The position numbers and the translations under genes are program-made. Source: Bacillus andreraoultii (GTDB lineage Bacteria > Bacillota > Bacilli > Bacillales > Caldibacillaceae). Taken from it: 64,000 bases of DNA. Below, piece after piece: positions 52,536-62,199 of the stretch. The notes beneath the pieces were generated by a model. It had not been told where the DNA came from and searched no databases. It saw only the letters and a program-made list of their open reading frames with translations. The first letter of the stretch is position 1; each line of letters opens with the position of its first letter. The stretch is from positions 2,121,044 through 2,185,043 of the forward strand of contig NZ_LN868937.1 of assembly GCF_001244735.1 (NCBI RefSeq). The letters are read 5' to 3'.

Positions 52536-52793
52536 TTATTTTGTTCCATTATTTTGAACTAATTTTACCATCGTATTGGCGATTGCTTGTTGCTCTTCTT
52601 CGTTGGCTACAGACCATAAATCTGCTAGTACACGCGCTTGCTCATTTTTTGGATCTACTTGGCTTGCTAAATAATCTCCAACTTGATGAGCAAGATCCGT
52701 TATCGTATTTTGATCTAGACCTGCCTCTTGTGCTTGATTTAGACGATCACCAAGAAAATTTTTCCATTCTTCCCAGTTATGCAAAACACTCAT
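52536..52793 (-). CDS. ymfJ: YmfJ-family (DUF3243) protein
   Basis: An 85-residue helical protein starting MSVLHNWEEWKNFLGDRLNQ, with the family segment VGDYLASQVDPKNEQARVLADLWSVA cut across two helices. The ATG at 52793 follows AAAAGGGGGTTAT; the longer frame has no ribosome site. Function unknown. It keeps its usual place between ymfI and ymfK. Confidence 0.88.
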   Translation of the reverse strand: MSVLHNWEEWKNFLGDRLNQAQEAGLDQNTITDLAHQVGDYLASQVDPKNEQARVLADLWSVANEEEQQAIANTMVKLVQNNGTK

Positions 52794-52896
52794 GTGATAA
52801 CCCCCTTTTGAGATATTCGATATTATTTTGCATAACCTAGAAGAATTTATACAAGAAATTATCAAAAAAAGATTAATTTACATTTGCTATCCCTTA

Positions 52897-53631
52897 TTAT
52901 GTATACCAACCACCATTTACACCTAACACTTGTCCAGTTATGTAGGATGCCTGATCAGAAAGTAAGAAGTTTACTGCTTGTGCAACTTCTTCTGGTCTAC
53001 CTAATCTTCCAAACGGTATCTCATCGCGAACGATCTCGATAGCTTCATCATTTAAATGATCTAACATTTTTGTTTTTATTATCCCTGGTGCGACAACATT
53101 TACGCGAATATTACTTAAAGCGACTTCTTTACTTAAAGCTTTAGCAAAACTTATTTGTCCACCTTTGACTGCAGAATAAACGGTTTCACAAGAAGCACCT
53201 GTTTGTCCCCAAATAGAAGAAACGAATATAATGGAACCTGTTTTTCTATGAACCATTTTTTGTAATAAGTTTTTTGTAATAACAATAGGACTAGTTAAAT
53301 GTAGCGCAATTAAATCATGAATTTCTTCTGGAAGCATATTCGTTAATAACTTACTGATCGCAATTCCACAATTATGAACAATCCCATCTATTTGATAAAT
53401 ATTATGACAAAGCTCTGTAACAGCTTCTTCGATACGTAAATCAGCTTGAATCGGTATAAATTCCCCATTAGGATACTGTATATTAAATTCTTGCGTCATC
53501 TCTTCAATCATTTCTCTGTTTTTAAAATAATGTAAATATAATGAGTACCCTTGTTTAGCTAGTTCATAACAGATGGCCCGTCCGATTCCACCACTAGCTC
53601 CCGTCACTAGTATAAAACGTTTTTCAACCAA
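52897..53631 (-). CDS. ymfI: YmfI short-chain dehydrogenase/reductase
   Basis: A short-chain dehydrogenase of about 244 residues. The cofactor motif is ILVTGASGGIGRAICYELAKQ at the N-terminus, then NCGIA, the catalytic Ser-Tyr-Lys in IIFVSSIWGQTGASCETVYSAVKGGQ near residue 145-160, and the PFGRLGRPEEVAQAVNFLLS tail. It resembles FabG, but the substrate is not known. The TTG at 53631 follows AGGGGGAAAGACC; the longer frame starts before the ribosome site. It follows ymfH by 71 bases. Confidence 0.9.
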   Translation of the reverse strand: MVEKRFILVTGASGGIGRAICYELAKQGYSLYLHYFKNREMIEEMTQEFNIQYPNGEFIPIQADLRIEEAVTELCHNIYQIDGIVHNCGIAISKLLTNMLPEEIHDLIALHLTSPIVITKNLLQKMVHRKTGSIIFVSSIWGQTGASCETVYSAVKGGQISFAKALSKEVALSNIRVNVVAPGIIKTKMLDHLNDEAIEIVRDEIPFGRLGRPEEVAQAVNFLLSDQASYITGQVLGVNGGWYT

Positions 53632-53722
53632 GGTCTTTCCCCCTAAAAGCACAAAATATCATTTATTGTTACACCCTTCACATTATACGTTTGAAGACGG
53701 GGTAAAAGTACCCCGATAGTAT

Positions 53723-55015
53723 TTACTCCGTTTTTGGCAAAACTTTACAAACTGTAATTCGATCATTCGCAATCAATTCCAAAGCAACTCTTTTAACATC
53801 TTGATCATTAATTTCTTCAAGTATTGGTACAACTTTAAATAAATCCATTTCATTAAATGCATACCGTGTAAATTGGTTCGCAATATATTCCGGAGAATTC
53901 ATTGCTCTTAAAAACGTTCCTATTTTATTTCTCTTTACTCGTTCTAGCCCATCTTCTTTTATATTTTCTCCATTTTTTGCTTTTAACAAAATACTTGTTA
54001 TTTTTTCTTGTAATTGACAAGGATCATGCGTATCACCACCGACAAGAGCAAAACTAAAGCTTTCCTCCTGTGTATAGTCATAGGAGAATGAATCATCAAT
54101 CAATCCAGCATTATACAAATCTCTATAGTTTTCTGAGCTTTGACTAAATAATAAATCTAATAATAATTGTGCAGATAATTCATTTTTTAACATTGCATCG
54201 CCTTTTTGATTTGGAAAATTCCCCTTTATCCCGACCATTACTTTTGGTGTTTGCACATTCATATGGAGAATTTTTTCCCGTTCAAGAACGGTTGTTGGTT
54301 CGTCATCAAACTTTCGCTCAATTTCAGACTGCTCTGTAAATGGTTTTTTTGCTTGATTATCACGAATAAAATTCATCGTCTCCTGTGGGTCCACTGGTCC
54401 AATGACAAATAATAACATATTACTTGGATGATAAAATGTATAGTAACATTCATATAGTAAATCTTTTGTAATTTTTGCAATTGATTCTATTGTACCAGCA
54501 ATGTCAATCTTAACCGGGTGGTTATGATACATATTTTCGATAGCACCAAAATATAATCGCCAATCGGGATTATCGTTATACATTTGGATTTCTTGGCCAA
54601 TAATGCCTTTTTCCTTTTCAACCGTTTGTTCAGAAAAAAATGGTTCTTGAACAAAGTTTATTAATGTTTCTAAATTGCCCATTACATTTGAAGTTGATGA
54701 GAATAAATACGCTGTTCTTGTAAAGGATGTAAATGCATTTGCAGATGCACCTTGCTTCGTAAACTGACCGAAAACGTCACCTGACTCTTTTTCAAACATT
54801 TTATGTTCTAAAAAATGAGCTATACCATCTGGAACTCGTTTTAAATCCTTTTGACCTAAAGGTACAAAATGATTATCAATTGAACCGTACTTCGTTGTAA
54901 ATGTAGCAAAAGTTTTATTAAATCCTTTTTTAGGTAAAATATATACGTCTAAACCATTATCCATTTTTTCATAAAAAAGTTCTTCCTCTAGTTGTTTATA
55001 ATATAATCTCTCCAT
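53723..55015 (-). CDS. ymfH: YmfH, M16-family zinc peptidase
   Basis: A 430-residue M16 peptidase. The inverted zinc motif His-x-x-Glu-His is present in IAHFLEHKMFE near residue 67, and the third ligand Glu lies in the VEKEKGIIGQEIQMYND segment near 145. The C-terminal non-catalytic half is complete. It probably pairs with the ymfF product, which lacks the zinc motif, as in two-subunit M16 peptidases. It starts 6 bases after ymfF ends, so the two are co-translated. Confidence 0.93.
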   Translation of the reverse strand: MERLYYKQLEEELFYEKMDNGLDVYILPKKGFNKTFATFTTKYGSIDNHFVPLGQKDLKRVPDGIAHFLEHKMFEKESGDVFGQFTKQGASANAFTSFTRTAYLFSSTSNVMGNLETLINFVQEPFFSEQTVEKEKGIIGQEIQMYNDNPDWRLYFGAIENMYHNHPVKIDIAGTIESIAKITKDLLYECYYTFYHPSNMLLFVIGPVDPQETMNFIRDNQAKKPFTEQSEIERKFDDEPTTVLEREKILHMNVQTPKVMVGIKGNFPNQKGDAMLKNELSAQLLLDLLFSQSSENYRDLYNAGLIDDSFSYDYTQEESFSFALVGGDTHDPCQLQEKITSILLKAKNGENIKEDGLERVKRNKIGTFLRAMNSPEYIANQFTRYAFNEMDLFKVVPILEEINDQDVKRVALELIANDRITVCKVLPKTE

Positions 55016-55021
55016 TTATTT

Positions 55022-56284
55022 TCACGCCTCCATTCCTGATAGGAAGTATATAGTATCGAGATATATCTTTTCACCTACAGTGACAAGATCATCCTTTGTA
55101 ACTTTGGCTACTTCTTCCATCCATACTTCTTCTGAGACATCGGCACCGCTTACGACGTTATGGTATAAAATTTCAATAAGACCACGTGGTGTATCCAATG
55201 TTTCAAGCATCTGATTTTGGATAACGGCTTTTGTTTGTTGAATTTCTTCCTCCGAGAAATCTCCCTTTTTCATTGCTTCTAACTGTTCTTTAATAATTGA
55301 GACTGCTTGCCCATAATTTTTTGTTTCAATCCCTGTCATTACAAGCATAAGCCCTTTGTGACTTTCAAGACGACTTGCTGCATAATAAGCAAGACTTGCC
55401 TTTTCACGAACATTCATAAATAATTTTGAATGAGGAAAGCCACCAAATAAACCATTAAACACTTGTAATGCAAAATAATTTTTATCCCCGTAATATATAT
55501 TCGTTCTTAACCCTATATTTAGTTTCCCTTGAGCAACATCTTGTTTTTCAATGACAATATGTTCCTCCGTTCTCTCGTCATTCTGTGAAATTTGAACTGT
55601 TTCTGGCGTGCGGTTATTTAGTTTAAACTTTTTCTTACATTTATTAATTACTGTTTCCTCATCAAAGTCGCCGACGATGTATAAGTCTATTTCATCTTCA
55701 TTTAATGATTTTTGGTAGTATTCATATAAAGTGCTTGCGCAAATTTTATCCACATCTTCGTATATACCATTAACTGGAACTGAATAAGGCTCATTTTTAC
55801 ACATTTCTTCAACTAATCGTAAGTTCGCATAACGCATTTTATCGTCATTCACTGCTTGAATACGTTGTTTTAAGGTGCGTTTTTCTTTTTCTACAATATC
55901 ATGATCAAAAGAACCATTGGATGCTTTCGGATTAAAAATGACTTCAGTAAGAAGGGATATCGCTTTATCCAATAACGGTTCTGTATCTTTTAAAAACTTT
56001 TCATTAGCGATTTCCATCGTTATAGAAATAATATGATATTCTCCTTTTTTCTGTAAATCAACAAAAAGAGTGGCCCCATATAAATTTTCAAGATATGTAC
56101 GAAGTTCCGTAAAGGATGGATATGTTTTAGTACCACTTTGTAGAACATATGGAAGTAGTGCTCTCATTGTCGCTACTTCTTTAGTCATTGGTGTTTTCAT
56201 TTTAAGTACAAAGGTGTTTGTTTTATATTTATCCGTTTTAGCAAGGTGAAATTTTACACCTTCATGTTGAATTATTTTTTCCAT
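55022..56284 (-). CDS. ymfF: YmfF, M16-family subunit lacking the zinc motif
   Basis: A 420-residue M16-like protein. At the place of the His-x-x-Glu-His motif it has ALLPYVLQSGTKTYPSFTEL, so no catalytic zinc is expected. The C-terminal GLRTNIYYGDKNYFALQVFN and RLESHKGLMLVMTG segments are typical M16 substrate-binding regions. It likely supports YmfH as a partner subunit. It is first in the ymfF-H-I-J-K-M-pgsA-cinA cluster. Start ATG follows TAGGAGGAATAAA. Confidence 0.92.
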   Translation of the reverse strand: MEKIIQHEGVKFHLAKTDKYKTNTFVLKMKTPMTKEVATMRALLPYVLQSGTKTYPSFTELRTYLENLYGATLFVDLQKKGEYHIISITMEIANEKFLKDTEPLLDKAISLLTEVIFNPKASNGSFDHDIVEKEKRTLKQRIQAVNDDKMRYANLRLVEEMCKNEPYSVPVNGIYEDVDKICASTLYEYYQKSLNEDEIDLYIVGDFDEETVINKCKKKFKLNNRTPETVQISQNDERTEEHIVIEKQDVAQGKLNIGLRTNIYYGDKNYFALQVFNGLFGGFPHSKLFMNVREKASLAYYAASRLESHKGLMLVMTGIETKNYGQAVSIIKEQLEAMKKGDFSEEEIQQTKAVIQNQMLETLDTPRGLIEILYHNVVSGADVSEEVWMEEVAKVTKDDLVTVGEKIYLDTIYFLSGMEA

Positions 56285-56437
56285 TTTATTCCTCCTAACT
56301 AAATATCAATCATTTGTTACTACTATCATTTTATCCCTCTCTCCACTATACATGTGTATAAATTATAATTTCAAGTTTAGTCTATTTAAAATGTTCCATG
56401 ATTTTATGAAAGAAAACTCAAGATGTTGCATGAGCTA

Positions 56438-56570
56438 TTAAGTAACCGAAGATACTAGAGTTCGCCAAGAAAGAAAGTACTTCGGCTTTGATGCAATGTC
56501 CCTGAGCCTTCCTTGTGTGCTTAAGCGCATAAGAAAGGTCCAAATTGGAAGATTTTTACTTTCCTATTAA
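56438..56570 (-). repeat. Dispersed intergenic repeat, copy C (inverted)
   Basis: On the minus strand it reads TTAATAGGAAAGTAA, GAAGGCTC, GACATTGCATCAAAGCC, ACTTTCTTTCTTGGCGAAC and TCTAGTATCTTCGGTTAC. These match copies A (5761-5860) and B (15786-15935) with gaps. It occupies the gap between nupQ and ymfF. The rest of 56285-56642 holds nothing else I can support. Confidence 0.72.
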
Positions 56571-56642
56571 CCAAAAAAAGCTAGTACATTTTTATTAACC
56601 TGTTATCATACTTATTTTGGACTGCTAAATAAGAAGCAAAAT

Positions 56643-56675
56643 AAAAACCCTACCACAATGGTAAGGGTTTTATTT
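56643..56675 (-). terminator. Terminator of the nup operon
   Basis: AAACCCTTACCA and TGGTAGGGTTT pair on the minus strand, followed by TTTATTTT, immediately after the nupQ stop. Confidence 0.85.
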
Positions 56676-57638
56676 TTAACGATTTCCTTTAATGTAAGGT
56701 GTGTTTAACGCTTTTGGTGCTACAGATTTACCGATAAATCCTGCAACAGCCAGAATTGTTAATACATAAGGTAAAATATAAAGATATACGGTTGGAATAT
56801 CTTTTATCAACGGAATGGTAGGACCAATTGTACTTAAACTTTGTGCAAAGCCGAAGAAAATAGCAGCCCCCATCATTCCAAGTGGATTCCATTTACCAAA
56901 AATCATGGCGGCAATTGCCATAAAACCTTGTCCGCTAATTGTTGCATGGCTATAATCTAAAGTAATCGATTGGGCATATATAGCTCCACCAATCCCACCA
57001 AGAGCACCACTAATCATTACACCAATATATCGCATTCGATTAACTTTAATCCCCATTGTATCTGCAGCGGTCGGATGTTCACCTACCGAACGTAACCGTA
57101 AACCAAATGGTGTCTTAAATAAAATGACCCAACCTATAATCGCTGCTAATATTGCTAAATAAGAAGTTATATATACGTTTTGGAAAAAGATAGGTCCAAT
57201 GACTGGTATTTTTTCAAGTCCTGGTATGTCAATCCGAGTTATTGCTTCTTTTACCATTGGTGTCTGACCTTTACCTTCAAATATCTTCTTAACTAAAAAG
57301 ACAGTTGCACCAGCAGCTAACATGTTCAATGCTGTTCCGGCAATAATTTGGTCAGAGCGAAAAGTTACTGATGAAATTGCCAATAGGGATGAAAATAAAC
57401 TACCGACAATCATCGCGATAAGAATAGAAATAAACACTGTCCAAGGACCGAAAATATGGTACAAGAAAAGATTTGATACGATACCAGTAAAGGCACCAAT
57501 TTGCATAATCCCTTCGAGACCAATGTTTGTTACACCAGATCGTTCTGTGAAAACGGCACCTAGACCAGTGAAGATGAGAGGAGCTGCATAAAATATCGCA
57601 TTATAAAATATGAAAGCAATTGTGTCTAAAAAGCTCAT
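56676..57638 (-). CDS. nupQ: Nucleoside ABC transporter permease (NupQ-like)
   Basis: A 320-residue membrane permease with about eight to ten helices of the BPD_transp_2 family: GLGAVFTERSGVTNIGLEGIM near the start, SSDQIIAGTALNMLAAG-like helix, and GEHPTAADTMGIKVNRMRY, the loop that meets the ATPase. It is the second permease of a BMP-type nucleoside importer, translated right after nupP. In B. subtilis NupNOPQ imports guanosine; the exact nucleoside here is not known. Confidence 0.9.
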   Translation of the reverse strand: MSFLDTIAFIFYNAIFYAAPLIFTGLGAVFTERSGVTNIGLEGIMQIGAFTGIVSNLFLYHIFGPWTVFISILIAMIVGSLFSSLLAISSVTFRSDQIIAGTALNMLAAGATVFLVKKIFEGKGQTPMVKEAITRIDIPGLEKIPVIGPIFFQNVYITSYLAILAAIIGWVILFKTPFGLRLRSVGEHPTAADTMGIKVNRMRYIGVMISGALGGIGGAIYAQSITLDYSHATISGQGFMAIAAMIFGKWNPLGMMGAAIFFGFAQSLSTIGPTIPLIKDIPTVYLYILPYVLTILAVAGFIGKSVAPKALNTPYIKGNR

Positions 57639-57639
57639 C

Positions 57640-58686
57640 TTACTTCACTCCTTTCTTTTTCAAAAACTTTTCATATAACCATTGGAACAAATAACCACTT
57701 GCGACGAAGAAAATAATGACTGCAATAATTACAGATATCATTTCTTCTGGTATTTGAGCTGGAGGATTTGGCATATTTAAAGAACCATATTTTAATGCAC
57801 CAAACAAGATTGCTCCAAAAACGACCCCGATTGGATGGTTTGCACCAAGGACTGCAACCGCAATACCATCGAACCCAATTCCAGTCATCGCAGTTTTAGT
57901 CGCAACATATTCAAATGTTCCAAGTCCTTCCATTGCTCCTGCAAGACCGGCAATAAACCCAGAAATAACCATTGAAACAACAATGTTTTTTGCAACGTTC
58001 ATACCGGCATATTTTGATGCATCTTGATTAAATCCAGCAGCTTTTAATTCATAGCCTAAAGTTGTCTTTTCTAATATATACCAAATGATAATTACAGCGA
58101 TAATAGCAACAAAAATACCACCATGAAGACGTGAATATTCTGTAATTTGTTCTAAAAACGGCATACGTAATGAAGCTGTTTCCCGCACCCGTTCTGTCGT
58201 ATCACTCCCAGTCATTGAACGAATGAGTGCGTTCGTTACATGGAGTGCAGTATAGTTTAACATGATTGTAACAACAACTTCATTTACACCGAGTTTTGCT
58301 TTCAGTATACCTGGTATAAAAGCCCAGAAAGCACCAGCAAGACCTGCTGCAAGGATGGCTAAAGGAAGATGAATTACTGTCGGTAAATCAAAAGTAATCC
58401 CTACCCATACTGCTGCAAACCAACCTACAATAACTTGTCCTTCCACTCCGATATTAAAAAGGCCTGTTTTAAATGCAAAAGCAACTGCTAAACCTGCTAA
58501 TATATATGGTGTTATTTGGCGAATCGATTCACCTAGAACATATACATCACCAAAAATACCGTTCCATAATTGAGCATAGCCTACAATTGGGTTATATCCA
58601 CTAATGGCAATAATAATTGCACCAACAATTAAACCTAATATAACAGCCAATATAGGTATTAAAATAGATGTCCATCGTTTAGACAT
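57640..58686 (-). CDS. nupP: Nucleoside ABC transporter permease (NupP-like)
   Basis: A 348-residue membrane permease of the BPD_transp_2 family: AFKTGLFNIGVEGQVIVGWF, LGVNEVVVTIMLNYTALHVTNAL, and ELKAAGFNQDASKYAGMNV, the ATPase-contact loop. About nine membrane segments. It abuts nupO (1-base gap or overlap) and nupQ, so the three are co-translated. Confidence 0.9.
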   Translation of the reverse strand: MSKRWTSILIPILAVILGLIVGAIIIAISGYNPIVGYAQLWNGIFGDVYVLGESIRQITPYILAGLAVAFAFKTGLFNIGVEGQVIVGWFAAVWVGITFDLPTVIHLPLAILAAGLAGAFWAFIPGILKAKLGVNEVVVTIMLNYTALHVTNALIRSMTGSDTTERVRETASLRMPFLEQITEYSRLHGGIFVAIIAVIIIWYILEKTTLGYELKAAGFNQDASKYAGMNVAKNIVVSMVISGFIAGLAGAMEGLGTFEYVATKTAMTGIGFDGIAVAVLGANHPIGVVFGAILFGALKYGSLNMPNPPAQIPEEMISVIIAVIIFFVASGYLFQWLYEKFLKKKGVK

Positions 58687-60273
58687 TTACTCATCACCTG
58701 CTTTCTTAACCGACTGTTTTTCATTATCGCCTTTTTGACCAAATTTCTGTCCTGCCATTAATAATCCTAATTCTTGTTCATTCGTCTCTTTAGGATCAAC
58801 AATATCGAGTATTTGACCATCAAAGATAACTGCGATACGGTCACTAACGTTCATGACTTCATCTAATTCAAACGATATAAGTAGAACAGCCTTCCCTTCG
58901 TCACGTTGATCAATTAACCGTTGATGAATAAACTCAATAGCCCCAACATCAAGTCCACGCGTCGGTTGAGCAGCAATGAGCAAATCAGGGTTTCTTTCAA
59001 TTTCCCTACCAATGATAATTTTTTGCTGATTACCACCAGATAAGTCACGTGCAGGTTCATATTCACTTTGTGTACGAACATCATACTCTTTAATTAATTT
59101 CCGTGCATTTTCATATATGTTTTTATGATTGAGTATTCCATGATTTGAAAATGGACTGCGATAATAGGTTTGTAAGGCAAAATTTTCTCCAACTGTAAAA
59201 TTAAGAACAAGACCATGACGATGTCGATCTTGCGGAATATGTCCGAGTCCAGATTCAGTAATTTTTCGCGGTTTCAAATTCGTAACATCTTTACCTGCAA
59301 GGATGATTTTTCCACTTTCAATCGTTCTTAATCCTGAAATAGCTTCGATCAATTCCGATTGTCCATTTCCATCAACTCCAGCTATGCCAAGAATTTCACC
59401 TCTACGTACAGATAAATTCAAACCTTTCACTTTTTCAATTCCACGATAATCTTTAACTACAAGATTTTCAATTTTTAATACTTCTTCTTTCGGCTTTGCT
59501 ATTGCTTTTTCAGTGGTAAAGATGACGTCTCTACCAACCATTAAACTAGCCAATTCAGTAGGGTTTGTTTCAGCAACATTTAATGTTTTTAAACCTTTAC
59601 CTCGACGAATAACGGTAACACGATCTGCTACTTCCATAATCTCCTTCAATTTATGAGTAATTAGGATGATAGACTTCCCTTCATCAATTAATTTTTTCAT
59701 AATATCAATAAGTTCAGAGATTTCTTGTGGTGTTAATGATGCTGTTGGTTCATCAAAAATTAAAATGTCAGCGCCTCGATATAATGTTTTCAATATTTCA
59801 ACACGTTGTTGCATTCCAACTGAAATATCAGCAACAGTTGCATATGGATCTACATCGAGTCCATATAATTTTGATAATCGTGCAATTTCTTCTGCAGCTG
59901 ATTTAATGTCAATTGTTCCACCCTTTTTTGGTTCTTTTCCTAAAATAATATTTTCCGTCACTGTAAAAGTATCTACCAGCATAAAGTGTTGGTGAACCAT
60001 TCCAATACCAAGATCGTTTGCAACGTTCGGATCGGTAATTTTTACTGATTTCCCCTTTACTTTAATTTCTCCGCCATCAGGTTGGTATAAACCAAACAAC
60101 ACATTCATTAGTGTAGATTTACCTGCACCGTTTTCTCCTAAAAGGGCATGTATTTCACCCTTTTTTAGTTGTAAGGTGATATTGTCATTCGCTACAAAAT
60201 TGCCGAATATTTTTGTAATATTCAACATTTCTATAACATAATCCATATTCAAACCCCCAATCATCTGCTTCAA
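58687..60273 (-). CDS. nupO: Nucleoside ABC transporter ATPase, two domains (NupO-like)
   Basis: A 528-residue protein with two fused ABC domains. The first has Walker A GENGAGKST near residue 46, an atypical signature ISVGMQQRVEI, and Walker B ILIFDEPTASLTP. The second has a degenerate Walker A GVDGNGQSE, the signature DLSGGNQQKI, and AAQPTRGLDVGA in the Walker B place. This asymmetry is normal for sugar and nucleoside importers of the Rbs/Nup type. Start ATG at 60273 or, nine codons on, the MDYVIEML start after GGGGGTTTG, which has the better ribosome site. It is 261 bases after nupN. Confidence 0.9.
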   Translation of the reverse strand: MKQMIGGLNMDYVIEMLNITKIFGNFVANDNITLQLKKGEIHALLGENGAGKSTLMNVLFGLYQPDGGEIKVKGKSVKITDPNVANDLGIGMVHQHFMLVDTFTVTENIILGKEPKKGGTIDIKSAAEEIARLSKLYGLDVDPYATVADISVGMQQRVEILKTLYRGADILIFDEPTASLTPQEISELIDIMKKLIDEGKSIILITHKLKEIMEVADRVTVIRRGKGLKTLNVAETNPTELASLMVGRDVIFTTEKAIAKPKEEVLKIENLVVKDYRGIEKVKGLNLSVRRGEILGIAGVDGNGQSELIEAISGLRTIESGKIILAGKDVTNLKPRKITESGLGHIPQDRHRHGLVLNFTVGENFALQTYYRSPFSNHGILNHKNIYENARKLIKEYDVRTQSEYEPARDLSGGNQQKIIIGREIERNPDLLIAAQPTRGLDVGAIEFIHQRLIDQRDEGKAVLLISFELDEVMNVSDRIAVIFDGQILDIVDPKETNEQELGLLMAGQKFGQKGDNEKQSVKKAGDE

Positions 60274-60427
60274 TATTCTCTCTTTTGCTTGTCCCAGAGC
60301 AATGTCCTATCCATTCATTACTCCTAAAAAATGCAATTGGAAAATGAACCAATTGCTATTCACCTTCTCTGACTAGATTGTTTCAGTTTGAGCAAGTATT
60401 AGGCAATACTTCTTTAAAGGGACACAT

Positions 60428-60521
60428 AAAAAGCTTTAATTAAGATCAAAGTAATTAAAGCTTTTTATGTAGCACTTTACTTCTTTAGATTGGATATAGC
60501 GAGTATTCGCTATATCCAATC
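60428..60521 (-). terminator. Two strong hairpins between nupN and nupO
   Basis: ATTGGATATAGCGA and TCGCTATATCCAAT (60487-60520), then AAAAAGCTTTAATTA and TAATTAAAGCTTTTT (60428-60470). Both lie after nupN inside the operon. They may protect the nupN mRNA or stop most transcripts, so the binding protein is made in excess over the transporter subunits. Confidence 0.75.
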
Positions 60522-60534
60522 ATTCATACAAAAA

Positions 60535-61653
60535 TTATTTTACTCCTAAATCTTTCAAAAACTTTTTCATTTCATCTTGAGTTCCAGGAGGTGTTACTTC
60601 ACCGTTTATAATTTTCTCTTTCCATTCGTTAACAGCTGTTAACGTTGCTTCTGATAAATGATTACCTGTGTGTGCTAATTCAACACCACCATCAGCAAGA
60701 CCATATGTTACTGTAGTTCCACCAGGAAATTCACCATTCATTGATTTTGTAGCAATATCTTTTACTGCAAGGTCAACACGTTTTAAGGCAGATGTTAAAG
60801 TAACATTATAATCTTTTCCATCAACTTTAACTGTACCTTCATCATATTGGTCACTATCTACACCAATAACCCACACATTCGCATTTGGATCTTTTTGTTT
60901 TCTTTCTTTTGCCTCAGCAAATACACCGTTACCTGTTGCACCAGAAGCATGGAAAATAATATCTGCTCCATTTGAGTACATTTGGTTCGCAGCGGATTTT
61001 CCTAAGTCAGCTTTATCAAATGCTCCAGTATAGTTAATTTGGACTTTGATTGATGGATCAACAGAAGCTACACCAGCACGGAATCCAGCTTCAAAACGTT
61101 TAATAACATCACTTTCCATTCCACCAACAAAACCGACGTTTTTCGTTTTTGTTTCTAAAGCTGCAGCTACACCAGCTAAGAATGAACTTTCTTGTTCTTT
61201 AAACATAATACTAACAACGTTATCTTTTTCAACTACTGAGTCGACTAGTCCAAAATGGACATTTTTACGTTGATCAGCAATTTCCTCAATTGGTTCAGCT
61301 AATTTATAACCAATTCCGAAAATTAAATCAAAATTACGACGAGCTAGGGCATTTAAATTTGAAACATAATCTGCATCAGATTTTGATTGCAAATAATCGA
61401 AGCCCCCATCGCCTTTTTCCATTCCATTTTCTTTACCAAATTCTTTAATACCTGTCCAAGCTGATTGGTTAAATGATTTATCATCAACACCACCAACATC
61501 GGTAACCATAGCAACAGAGAAGCTTTCTTTATCTCCACCTTTTCCGCTATCAGTACCTTTCTCTTTTCCTCCATCCTTTGATCCACAAGCACCTAATACT
61601 AAGCCTGTAGTTAGGAGAAGGGCGAAGAGAATAGATAATCTTTTTTTCTTCAT
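60535..61653 (-). CDS. nupN: BMP-family nucleoside-binding lipoprotein (NupN-like)
   Basis: A 372-residue lipoprotein with signal peptide and lipobox LVLGAC (Cys23), a Gly/Lys/Asp-rich linker, then the BMP/Med fold: VAMVTDVGGVDDKSFNQSAW, GIGYKLAEPIEEIAD, NVGFVGGMESDVIKRFEAGF, and VWVIGVDSDQYDEG. It captures nucleosides for the NupOPQ transporter. A TTGACA box (61707-61702) with TATTAA 18 bases on suggests its own promoter. In B. subtilis relatives a GntR-type regulator gene often precedes this set; none is seen here. Confidence 0.92.
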   Translation of the reverse strand: MKKKRLSILFALLLTTGLVLGACGSKDGGKEKGTDSGKGGDKESFSVAMVTDVGGVDDKSFNQSAWTGIKEFGKENGMEKGDGGFDYLQSKSDADYVSNLNALARRNFDLIFGIGYKLAEPIEEIADQRKNVHFGLVDSVVEKDNVVSIMFKEQESSFLAGVAAALETKTKNVGFVGGMESDVIKRFEAGFRAGVASVDPSIKVQINYTGAFDKADLGKSAANQMYSNGADIIFHASGATGNGVFAEAKERKQKDPNANVWVIGVDSDQYDEGTVKVDGKDYNVTLTSALKRVDLAVKDIATKSMNGEFPGGTTVTYGLADGGVELAHTGNHLSEATLTAVNEWKEKIINGEVTPPGTQDEMKKFLKDLGVK

Positions 61654-61677
61654 ATAAGTACCCCCTTAAAATAAATT

Positions 61678-61707
61678 TTAATAGAACGAGTAGAAAACTG
61701 TTGTCAA
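61678..61707 (-). promoter_or_regulatory. Possible promoter of nupN
   Basis: On the minus strand TTGACA (61707-61702) and TATTAA (61683-61678) with an 18-base spacer, just before the AAGGGGGT ribosome site. The rest of 61708-62154 is very AT-rich and shows no gene or other feature I can support. Confidence 0.45.
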
Positions 61708-62154
61708 ACATTATTTTATGTAGTATATATTTTTTTATAAAAAATTCTATTAACAACATTTTTCACAAGCTCTATTAACTAAATTAAATATAGCACGAAT
61801 TAATTAAATTAGGAATACGAACTTATAAATTCGTCGAAAAATCTTATGAATAACTTATGAAAACCTTATCATTATGACCTTTACTGGATAAAGAAAATAT
61901 ATTCTATATTTTATAAAAATTTATAAAAGGGAAAAATACGAACGTTTATAAATTTTTTTTAAGAATAATTCGTTTTTTAAATCGTATTCTTCATAAATAG
62001 AACATTTATCAAAAAGATTGGATAAAGATATATTATTTTAAACTTATAGAGAATAGAATGCTGAAAATTAACGTATTCAATTAAATTTCTCTTGAAATTC
62101 GTAACGAAAAATCACGACCAATGCAAATGCTAGAAATTCTTATTAATAACAAAT

Positions 62155-62192
62155 TAAGTAGCGGGTACTTACTCTCACCGCTACTTATTTTA
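62155..62192 (-). terminator. Terminator after the SpoIIIE/FtsK gene
   Basis: AAGTAGCGG and CCGCTACTT pair around a 13-base loop, just after the stop codon at 62200 on the minus strand. Confidence 0.75.
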
Positions 62193-62199
62193 TAACATA

